Below, in pieces: positions 12,901-24,900 of a stretch of DNA of 64,000 bases. This DNA comes from Symsagittifera roscoffensis (Eukaryota; Xenacoelomorpha; Acoela; Convolutidae), in NCBI RefSeq assembly GCF_963678635.1, contig NC_087062.1, forward strand, positions 58,916,129 to 58,980,128, given 5' to 3'. A program made the position numbers and the translations under genes. The first letter of the stretch is position 1, and each line of letters begins with the position of its first letter. The notes beneath the pieces were generated by a model. The model saw nothing but the letters and a program-made list of their open reading frames with translations, had not been told where the DNA came from and ran no database searches.

Positions 12901-15900
12901 TCGTGATGGATGGACTTGTTCGTAAGGAATTGATTGTATGAAATATTTTTCGTGAAATTTTATCATACGAGCGTGTATTTTTGCTACTTGAAATGTTGTA
13001 CATGTGTCTTCGGGGAACCAAACAATTGTTGCTTGTGTTCTTGTTGTAGGGTCGCAATATCCTTGATCGTTTTTACAAGGTAGTCGGATTCCTTGATAGA
13101 TCATTGTATTATCAGATAAATCTCGTGTGAGTTGTATTTTTTCGAGTTGTATTTTCCAATCGAAAAACATTATTTCTTGATATCCTTTATTTTTTGTGTC
13201 TGCTTTGCAGTTTGATGGGTTATTTATACCAATGTGTGGTATCCAATGTTTATCATGTAGGTCATATGTTAATCGTCCGTGTGCGCCGTTATACGGGTAT
13301 TTTTCGTCTAGTTTTATATGTCCTTGGTGTCTTTCAAGTTGTGATTGATGTACAGAGTCTGAAAAAACTTGAAAATTAACTAATTTTCTTTGGGAATTTT
13401 TATTTTGTGTGATGTTTAGTCTAAGTAATTCATTTTTACAATCGTCGGGATTGAGATGTAAAAGACGTTCTATATTACTTTGATAGAATGATTCATGGTC
13501 AAGTCGGTTTTTGTTTCCGTTCGAGACTTGTGAACAATGTACTTTCTTTTCGGAAAATGTTGCTGTGAATTTATAACCTGTAACTGTTGTAGCTCGGGCT
13601 TTTGAGTAGAGTGTTGCTATTATATCTGTGGTTTCTATAGCTTGTGGTTCTGTTTCACATTGTGATACTTGATTGATTGCATATTTATGTAGTGTTTTTT
13701 GTTCATTTTCTTCGCAATCGTAATGTGTTACTAATAAATCTTGTGGTCCTGTACGAGGTGAAGGGTTTATGTTTTGAATTGAAGTTACTAGAAAAAGGAG
13801 TTGGAGAAAATTTAATAATTTTAGAATATACATGTGTATGATAATCCTGAGTATGGATTATAAAATGTAATGTAACCAATTGTGTTTTTGGTGTATCTGT
13901 CGTATTTATATATTACTTCGGTAGTTATAAACGGTGGTGGTAGTGATTGAGCTGTGATGTTAGGTGGATTTAATGGGTAGGGATGTTGTGTGATATTGTT
14001 TAATTTAACTGTGATTTCAAACTTTAATTGTAAACTGTTTTGTTGGAGTATTTGAATATTGTGATCACGGATATCGTTGTGAATATCTTGGCGATATTGT
14101 AATCTATTAAGTGCCCAGTTATGAAGGCGGTTACTTTCTTGATGCTGTCCAAATAATGGTGGGGGTGCTGTGAATGTATTCCAATCTAATCTTAAAGGAA
14201 TATTTATTGAAGATTGTTCTCGATATCTGGCGTCGAGATTATTTGGAAAATTTAAGTTAAAGGGTAGTGGTGAAAATTGACTTGTTGATGGTGTTGATGG
14301 TAGTGATAGTGTTTCTGGTAGTGATGAGGATGTTGTTGTATCCGTAGAAATATCTATGGGGTCATTGGCTAAATTTGGTTCACCTTGTGTAAATGAATGT
14401 GTAGTCCAATATGGTAGTCGTGATGTTAGGTTTGGGGGGTTAAAAGGGTTTTCTCGTATTTGTTCAGATGTTGGTGTTGAACCTAAGTAGTCTGAAGGTA
14501 GACTTGAAGTGCTTCGTTGTGAAAAAAGTGTAGGAGTTTCTGGTGTGATACCAGTGGTGTTTTCTGGAGTAGTTTGTGTTGGGGATTGAGGTATATCAAA
14601 ATGAACTCGGGGAGTTTGAAAATTTCTATTTCGTCGAGGATGTATAATTTGTCTATTTATTTCTGTTGTGTTTTGGTTTTGACTAAGGTTTCGTATTCTA
14701 CTTAGTTCTTGTGGTAGTGTTGGGTAAAGATTATATGTTGGTTCACTTAGAGGTGCTTGTCGTTGAACTGGTTCTAGTGGTTCAGATAAACGAGCGTGCC
14801 GTTCTTCAAAGGTGTATGGATTGTCTTGAAAAGAAATTCGTGTAGATGTTTGAGGATTTTGAGTAGTTGAAGGTGGTGTTGGATTATCTTGGGATGATGT
14901 CGGTGAAGACTGATTTTGTGACTGTTGGGTAGCAATTTTTGATGGATTTTTGAATTGTTACTTTAGTGAGAAGGTTTATGTTTATTATAATATTCTTCTA
15001 AGAAAAGAATTAGAAAAATTGTTGCTAGGGCAAATGTGATGATTGCTTTCTTTATACATTTACATATGGTCAAAATGAGGGATGATAAAAATGTTATAAA
15101 GATTACAAACAATAGAAAAATATCAGTTCTACTGAAAATTGTTCGTATCATTTAGACAAGTTGTTAAAATCGTACCTGTGGATATATTCAAGGGTTTTGG
15201 AAAGTTGGAGGTATAGTTCAATTATTGTGTAGAAAATTAAGAAAATATTACAAAAAATTATTATGATTATTAGAAAAGATTCAATGATATCAAAAAGAAA
15301 TATTATAAAAGCTTGGAGTATTGAAAAAAAATGTTTAAAATTGATAAGTATTTGAACGACTGTTTGAGAGAAAAGCATTTAAGAAATGATCTCTTGGTCG
15401 AATATTTTTTGCTGTTTGAGGCGATTTTCTAGTGTGGTCGAATTATTTATTAGTTTTTTGACAAGTGGGTTGAGTTTCGTAAAAATTTGTTGGGGGCAAT
15501 TTTCATGGTGACTGGGAGGTCGTCTTTTTCTTTATTTTTGTTTGTCAAATGATCCGGGGTATGGTGAGATTTTTATACTTTAGGCTAATTAAAATCTTCA
15601 TTTTGTGACTTTAGGCTAAGTTATCAAATTTGTTTTGGGGGTATTCGTGGTCTGAGTTGGGGAAATATTGTTGATCTTTGGGTTATTAGATAAGGGAGGG
15701 GTACGGTATTATGGTGATATTTATTTTAGCTGTCAAGTTGGAGTGGTTTGCTTATTTTTAACCTGGAGGTTGTAAAGTTATAGTTAGAGATGTGCCTGGA
15801 GTTCTAGATTATTCGTCTAATTGATCTTAGTTTGAGTTAGAGAAAGTGGCGGATTGGATGAATCCTATTGGTCTATTTTGAACTAGAATTATTGCGTACT

Positions 15901-18900
15901 TGTGAGCATGTTATTTTGAAAAAATGAAATGAAAAATGTTACGGAGGTTTCAAGATTGTGAAGTGTAAAATTTTTTAAAATTACTTTTTAAATTCTACTT
16001 TCTTTAATATTTTAGATTGGGGGATGAACATTTTGTAGTTTTTACGTGGTTGATTTCGGAGTCTTGTTGTTTTTCTATGTTCTGATTTGTCTATTTCTTC
16101 TTGGGGTATTATTTGTTCTGTCATTTTTCTATTTTTTCTTTGTTTTGGAGATTCTTTTTGGTTTTGCGTTTTGTTTTTGGTGGCGGTTGGTTTTGTGTTT
16201 TGATTTTCGGTGGGGTTATCATTTTGTTCTGTGTTTTTCAGATGTGGTTCATTTTGAACGATTTTTAATCCTGTGAAAGAATATAATTGAGTTAATTCGC
16301 GGAGTGCGTATTCTTTTGGGTAATAAGGTATTAGGTTGTTTCGATGTTGAACGATTTCTTTTTTATTTGAGTCGGTAATTTTATATGTGACATCAGTGGG
16401 TTTTGCAATTATTTGGTATGGTCCTTTTCGAAGGGGTTGTAATTTTTTAGAAATTCCTTTTTGAGTATTAAAATTAGGTATTAAAACAAATGTTCCAATT
16501 TTTAAATCGGAAGCTGGTGTAAATCGTGAATTGATTTGTTCATTTATATTTTGTCTTTGTAATAATTTTTTTGTTATTTTTTGGTAAATTTCATTGTGTT
16601 TCTTATCTCTATTTAAAATCCATTCGGTGTGTGTACCGGAGGCTAATTTAAGAATTTGTGGGTGATGAAAATGATCTTCATCGTGCGTATGTAATGGTAG
16701 GTTATAACAAATTGAGTCTTTATTTGGTTGACAATAACCTTGTGCGTTTTTATGAGAATTTGCTGTAAACATTATTGGTTTGCGTGGCTTTTGGTTAAAA
16801 ACCATTTCGTATGGTGACATTCCTAAAGTTGTCGTGATTTGTGAATTATATGCTAAGGGAAATAATTTTACATCTGCTGACCATTCGGTATATTTTGTAT
16901 CATTTCCGTTGATGATACATCTAAGATATTCTTGTAGTGAACGGTTCATACCTTCGACTAAGCCGTTTGTCCAAGGTGCATGAGATGTACGTGGTTTGTG
17001 TTTAATGTTGTATAAATGACATAGTGTTATTATTTCATTATTTATGAATTCTGTACCATTGTCTGTGACTAAAATTTCTGGTAGTCCGAATTTTGCTATC
17101 CAGTGTTCATAGAGTGTTGTATATGCGTAATAAGCATTACAATGTGGTACTGGGTTAAGTGCTACATAGTGTGTGAATGCGTCAACAATTACCATAATGT
17201 AGGAGTTTCCTTCTGATGAGGGTGAAATTGGTCCTTTAGTATCAAATGAGATACGGTGATTAAAGTACAGACTTTGTCCTTTAAAATCTTGTTTTTGTGC
17301 TATTTGTTTTTGATTTGGGTAAGGTTTATTCAGTTGACATACTATACAATCATTGCATAGTACTTTTATCCAAATTGGTGCATTTGGGAAGTAAAAATTT
17401 TGTATAAAATTTGAATATGTTTTTTCTGATCCAGAGTGTCCTTTAATATTTTGTGTATGTGAAATATTAAAAGCTATAAGAATCATACTTATAGGGAGAC
17501 AGGGAACTGTAGATTCATTTAGGTTATACTCTAAAAGGTCTGTTTTTTCGTTAATTGTTGTGTTGTTAAATTTGCGAAAGTATCGGAGGAGTGTTTTATT
17601 TCCTAGAATGGTTGAATCTGCTTTGATAGGTTTAGTTTTATATTTATGCCATGATTTCAGTTGTCGAATTACTGGGTCAAGGTTTTGATATTGTTTCAGT
17701 GTTGAAATTGTAATTGTTTCTGTTGGGGGGAGAAAAATGTTTTCGATTTCTAATTTAGATAAGGGTATTGTATCAAGTGGGTCGTGAAGGTCAAAAACTT
17801 GATTTATTGTGTATTTTGAATCACTTGTTTGGGGTCCTGATAAATTTATTTTATCAGTTAAATCTTCTTTTTCAATTAGTGGAAAATGATCTTTTTTAGG
17901 CAGGTGTTGTTTTGTTCGTTTTTGTTGGGTGTTATTTTTTATCCATTGAGAATATGGGATTGGTTTGAAAGTTGATGTTCCAAGTAAATCAACTTCATAA
18001 TGATTATTTTGACAATCTAGATAAAGTGGAAAATGTTGTAAATTATTTATTTGTGATTGTTCAATATCAGTTTTTACTGCATATTTGCATTCTAATCGGG
18101 GTGATGTTTCGTTTTCTGCAAGGTAGAATTTTATATTTTTGGGTATTTCAACTGTGGTTTTTCGTGTAAGTAATTCAGGTGGTGTATTTCGACTTAAGGT
18201 GTCTGGTAATGCAAGATTTTTTCCTGCAGTCCAAACTATATGTAAGTTTGGAAATTTCATTAGAATTAGTTGAAATCTGTAAACTCGGTGGTTTGGGTTA
18301 GATTTCTGTGTGAAGAGAAAAATGATTGGTTTGTGATCTGTGAATAAAACTGTGGGATGTTTTGATCCAAGTATCAAGAATTCATATTCTGTAAGTGTAT
18401 AGATTATGGCTGTACATTCTCTCATTAGAGTTGAGAGTCTTAGCTCTGCTTGAGTGAATAATCGAGAGTTTGCTGATATAAGGTTCATTTTATTTGTACC
18501 ATTATGTGATTGTAATAGTGCTGCGCCGATGCCAAAGTTCGAAGCATCGCACATTGCATAAAATGGTTGATCAGGGTCTGGAATTGTGTTTGAAATTTGT
18601 TCGGTTAAAAGTTTCTTTATTTCTTCGAATCGTGTTTGATGTTCTGTATTCCATTCAAAATTATTTTGTTGTCTAAGGATGTTGTAAAATGGTCGTAGAT
18701 ATAATTGCATTTTATAAACATATTTACTTAAAAAGTTTAACATTCCAAGGAATTCTTGGATTTTCTTTTTATTTGTTGGTGGTTGAAGTTTTTGAATAGC
18801 GTCAATGCGTGATTTCAGTGGAGTGATTGTTTTTCTTTCTATGTTATGTCCTAAGAATTTAACTTTTGTCAAAAAGAAGTGTGATTTATCGGGGGCGGCC

Positions 18901-21900
18901 TTCAGATTTTCGTTCTGAAGTATTTGGTGATATGTTTCTAAAACTTTGAACATTTCGTCTTTTGTTTGTGATTGCATAAAAACATCGTCTAGATAGGTGA
19001 TTGCGTTTTTCTTGAGTATCAGTGGTCTAAAAATTTTGCTCATAAAAGCTGAAAATGCTGCTGGTCCTATGGATATTCCATAGAATAAGCGGTTAAATTC
19101 ATATTGTTGGTTTCCAATAACAAATTGTGTTAAACGTCGTGATTGTTCATCTAGTGGCATTTGATTGTATGCACTATTCATATCGGCGGTTGTGAAGTAT
19201 TTGCCGTTTATTTTTGTTAAAATAACTTGTATTGGTTCAATGGGCCAATTACATTTTGATTCATCTATGAGTGAATTGAGGTATCTAGCATCGAGAACGA
19301 TTTTTAATGATTCTCCTTTAGCTAGAATGATAACGGGGTTGATGAATGTGTTGCCTTTTGGTTGTTCTTCTTTGTTTACTGGTGATATGATATTGTATTG
19401 TTCTAAAATATCGAGTAATCTGTTTACTTTATCATGTAAGTGAATTGGTACTTTACTTGCTCTCTGTTTTTTGAAAACTGCGTCAGGTTTTAATGGGAGA
19501 TGTAGTGATGAACTTATTTTACCAACATCGAATTTTGATGTTGCATAGACTGATGAATATTTAATTAGCTGTTTGGCTAATTTTTCGAATTCGTCTTGTG
19601 TTATTTGTGAATGTTGGAAGTTAAACATTGTTAAGAATTTTTGTTGGTGCTCTGTGTAATTACTTATGTTGAATGTAGGTTTGAAATATGGAGTTTTTGT
19701 GAAATAATCCGTATTTCTGTTTTCGTTACTTATTATATTATTTATAGATAATTCTTCATTAAGAATTGTAGATTGGCATATATCTAGTAATTGGAGTATA
19801 TTATTTACGCGATAGGCTTTTTCGTGTATTGGTGATATTGTAGCGTTGGTTTCACAATATCCTAAAAGTCCTAAAGGTAATGTTACTTGGTAAGGTGTGT
19901 TGTTATAAACATGTAAAGAAATTATATCTGAATTCGAATTTTTCAAATATTTTATTGAAGAGATTGTGATTTTGAAAAATTTATGAATAGGTTTGAATTC
20001 AAAATCTGACATATAAAATTTTTGTTTGTTTTGTTCTTTATCATATTGGTGAACTTGTTTGATTGAAAAATTATAGATGTTTCCTGATAGTGGTTTCAGG
20101 TGTTTTCTTTGTTGGTTATATATTGGATAGAATTTCGAAAAGAATGGTGGTTGTTTATTTAATCTTTGAAAAAATGTTAAGGATGTTTCTTTTGTTTTTG
20201 TATATTTATCTTTGATTAATATTTTACTATTTAGTATGTTAATTGTTGGTATATACTTTGAAATAAATGGTATTCCAATGATATTATATTTAATATCAGT
20301 GATATGGAATATTTGTTTGAATGGTTTATTTAAAATTTTGCTTTGCTCTATTGTTCTGGTAGGGAGGAGAAATAATTGGATTTTTCCGTAGTTTATCAAT
20401 GTTGATCCTTGTGCTGTTGCTAGTTTGCTGGAGGTTTCAAGAGGTGTTAGCTTTGGGTGTAAGGATTTTATTTCATTCCATGTGGGAATGTTTATTATGT
20501 TTGATTCTGCTCCTGAATCAATTAAAAAATCTATTTCAAGGTCTGGTGGTTGAAATTCTTTATTTCTTGGGCTTTCTAAGAGAAATGGTATTGTCCAAAT
20601 TTTTTCTTTGGGTTGTTCTTTTTGTATATTTTGGTAGATGTGGTTTGTATTCAAGCATTTTGTTTTGGCATTTTGATCTGGTTGTGCTGTAGTATTTTTT
20701 GCATTTGTTTCTTGCGTTGTTGGTGTGGAATTTATGGGTGTAGTGTAATGATTTTGAAGAAATTCTGATTGATTTTCATATATATGTGATGGAAAGGGTT
20801 GTTCGTATATAACAGATTCATAGTCATTTTCGACTTTTATCATATTGATAGCAAGAGTGTTTTCAGTATCACTTTCTGAATCTGATGATGTACAATTTAT
20901 TTGATTGAGTTGTAACGTATCGGTTACTGTGTCATCAATACCTGGAGGGTCTGATGTTGTTTCTGGATTAGATTGTACTTGATTGATTTGTCTTTGATGT
21001 TTTGGCGTACTGCTTCTATGACGATTATTAGATGTATTATAGTGATTATTATTCCGGTGTGGTGATTTGGAATAATTTCTGTAACGATTATTATAACTTG
21101 GGTGTCGATTTTGTGAATTATTTCGCGATCTGTTTTGGTAATTATTGTTAGGTCTGTTATAGTTCGATCTATTATATGAGTTATTTCTTGATCGATTGTT
21201 TGGGTAATTCTGGTTTCGGTTGTTTGAATAACTTCTATTTCTATTATAGGAGTAGTTTCTATTCCTATTGTATGATGAATTTCGTGATTGGTTGTTTGGA
21301 TAGTAGTTATTTCTTGGTTGGGAATTAGATCTAGAAACAAATCGTTGTGTATTCGAATTTGATCTGGAGTAGTTATTTCTACTATTTGGTCTATTGTAGT
21401 GATTTTGTGATGAATTATACGTGTTTCTTCGTTCTGGTGATCTTCCTCTATAACTTGAGTTATATGGGGATTGATTTCTTGTATAACTTGTATTGTTCGG
21501 AAGTGGCTTTCCTGAACTGTTGTTGCTGTATACATTTTTGTTTGGTAGATTTTGATCTTTTTTCATGTATTGATAGAATGATTTATTTGGTTCTTTGTAT
21601 TTTTGAGGTTTATTTTGACTATCTTGCTGTTTTTGTCTACATTCGGAAATACTATGTCCGTATCGTCGGCAATAATTACACCATTTTTTGAAAGATGGTT
21701 TGCCTTTAAAGTTCGGGTTCTTTTCGTAAATATTGAGTATTTCAGTGATTTTTTCAACGAGATCTGTTTCTGATTCCTGTATATTATTAATATTAGTGGG
21801 AGTCGTTTCAATTTTGTTAACGTATTGTAATTTCAGATTTTCCGTTTCTTCTAGTTTCATCGTGATTTCTGCTTGTTCTAGTTTGTCTACTAGTTTTCTA

Positions 21901-24900
21901 AAATCTAAATCGGGTTCTCGAATTGAAGAAGGATGGGATGCTCTCTTTTTTATTGCTATTTTCCTTAATTGTGGTGTTAAGGTCATCATTAAGATTTCTG
22001 TCATCTTTGTGTTTTTATAGTCATGTGTATTTAGTGAGTATGCTTTTCGAACTAGTGTTTCGATTCGTACTGCTATTTGCTTGATGGTTTCGTTTGGTAA
22101 TCTGCGAATTTCATTACATAAAACTCTTTGTTGTTGTTTGTTTCTTTCGGAGTCAAACATTTTTGAAAATTCTTGTGTAAATCTTTTCCAGTTTGATTTT
22201 ATTTCTTGAGGTAGTACTGAAAACCATTTTTGGGCTGCGCCATCTAAGGTTGTTTGTATTAACGCTGTGCGTCGATGTATCCAATTTTGATGTAGTGGCG
22301 TATTTATTGGTTCAGGTCCGATATTTAAAATCAGGTTTGCTGTTACTGCATTTAAATAATCTTCTACAGAGTATTCAGGGTCTGTTCCTGTGAAAACCAT
22401 TAAAGGTTTGTTTGATGTTATTGATGATCCACCCATAAGGTATGGATTCATTGTCATTTGTAATGATTCTGCTGCATTTGGCATTTGAGAAAAATTTGAA
22501 AGTTGGTTTCTTGTTATTTCATGTTGTTGAAGATAATATGGTAGTGGTATTTCATTTTGCATTTGTGATGGTTGATACGAGTGTGCAATCATTGGATTTT
22601 GTTGTTGAATTGGTTGAAAGGATTGTGTATTAATTGGATTTTGTTGTTGAATTGATTGTTGATGTTGTGCATCTATTGGTTGTGGAGAAAAATTCCTATG
22701 ATTTATACGTGTTTTCTGTATTCCTTGTCTACGATATTCTTGAGTATTTTGTGCAAATATATCTGGTTGTAGGAAATCTTCATCTGAGGATAAATAATCC
22801 ATTTGATAAGATGTTTGTTTTTTATTTTTATTTTGTTGAAAAAATGGGTAATTTTCACTGCGATCCTGTGGAGGATTTGGCTGAAAATTATTTGAATTAT
22901 ATTGGGCTGTTGGGTTATCCCAGTTTCGAGGTTTTGTATATTGATTAAAATTCCTTTGTGGTTGATAATTTGTTTTTGACGGATGTGTATAATTATAATT
23001 ATGGTCTGCAAAGTTGTTTCTAGTGAATGTTTTGCGTGTTTTTGATGGTATTGTCACGGGTTTGTATGTTTGATAATCCATATGTGAATATTTAGGGGCA
23101 ACCGAAGGTTTTACGGTTGATTGTAAGGTTACCTGTGTTTGTGAAGGATTTGTATTTCTTGGTGTTGTTAAATTTGGGCGTATTGGTGAAATACTTTGTT
23201 GTGTAGTTGTTGTGTGTACAATTTCTTCATTTATGAAGTGTGATGGTGTCTGGATATCTTGTTGAGTAAGATTCCTAGTTCCATTGAGGTTTTCATTGTG
23301 TATGACTGTAGAGTTTAAACTATTATTTTGTGTATCGGGTAAAAATGTATTATAGTTTAATGGTGTTGCATCAATTGTTAATGGTATTACTCTTACATAG
23401 TCTCTTATGTAAGATATTGTACTTATTGCTTGACTTGAGATTGATTGTGGAAAGCTTATAAATGCGGGATGAGACCATTCGGGGTCCCAAACATAATCTG
23501 ATTGTTCTGTGATAGCGGTTTCATCGTTCGAATTTTGGGGTCTAAAATTTTTTCTTGCTTGTGCAATTAAATCAATATTGTGTGTGAAATAATCTATTAT
23601 GAACCATGCTAAAATTTTTTGTAAATCGTGTTTGGTATGTTGTGAAACATCGTCTTTCGTGAAATTTTCTTTAATGATGTTTAAATAACTAGAGAGTAGT
23701 GTGATTTCATGTCGTACTCTTAAATGTTTAGATGTGTCTGTCGGTGAGACATTTGTTAATGGTAGTTCATTTTCTAATATTGAAATATAACTATATATTA
23801 TTGCGAAAACTTCATTGGTGAAAATGGAGTTTGCTCTTTGTGAGTTATGGTATTGGATGCTTTTTATATATTCTGAAAAAACTTTTGAAAATTCTAAATC
23901 GAGATCGTCTGTTTGGATTGTATATGTTCTATTATTATGGTTTGGGGAAGTGAATTCTATAGAGTAGATTCCATACTGTTGTGTTATGTTGCATATATCT
24001 TTTAGATAGTGATCTATGATTTGTCTTTTGATTTTTACATCGGGGAACTCTGTTTTACATGGACTAATTCCGGGTTCAAATAAATTTACGAGTAAATTTT
24101 GACAAAATATGTGTTGTCCTCTATCAGTATCTGCGTCTACTATAAAGGGAAAGATTTCATCATCATCTGGAGTTTCTTCACCTGGAGTGTGTGTTGAGCT
24201 CATTTTTTCGTTCGATGACTGTTAATATGTAATTATTAATGTGTCGAATTGGTTGATTCCAATTGTATAGATGTACTGGTTTGTGTTTGTACTGCTTTTT
24301 TATTCTTCTTTTTCCTCTTTGTGATGAATTTGAAGTTGTTTCTGAGTCAGAAAAATATAATTGATCGTGAAGTGGGTAATTTTCATCTACTGATTCTTTT
24401 AGTTTGTAAAGTTCGTCTAAACTGTTGGTTTCTGATTCTGAAAATGCGTTTCGATTCTTTGAAAATCTTTTTCGTGTTATTTGTCTTTGTTTAGTTATTA
24501 TTTTTCTCTTTAGTGTTTGTCGTTTTGTGCGAATGTATCCAACTGTTTGTGTATGAGGTGTGATTACAAGGTCGTATTTTTTGTTATCTATTTCACAATT
24601 GTGTAAAATGATTGTTTGTTTATTTCCTAGGTTTTTAAATGACATAAGGTTTAGGATGACGGATGCAAAAGGTTGTTAAATGATTTCTATTTTCTTAAAC
24701 TGTTAGTTCTTACGATTTTTTGGTTAGCTTAACCTGGGTCTTTTTGTTCAGGGTTGGAGAGAAAAGTATATCGATTCCGAAGAATGATTTTTACTTTCTC
24801 GTGACTAGTATAAGCTAAGGTGTTAACTTACTTAATCTTACTTAAGGGAGTGATTGTGTTCAAGGGTTGGAGAATAGTAAATCGATCCACAAGGTTCAGG

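Noticed and set aside
9425-15378. Tor-type or errantivirus Env assignment
   Set aside because: Env-bearing gypsy elements are known in several lineages, but no specific motif allowed a lineage call by eye.
20924-21535. 203-codon minus-strand ORF rich in Ile and Thr
   Set aside because: It is an alternative frame of the Arg/Asn/Ser/Tyr repeat region of Gag-Pol. Its composition is explained by the repeat.
16046-24494. Many plus-strand hydrophobic ORFs of 60-115 codons
   Set aside because: They are antisense shadows of the A-rich retroelement ORFs. Antisense of Lys/Asn codons reads as Phe/Leu/Ile/Val.
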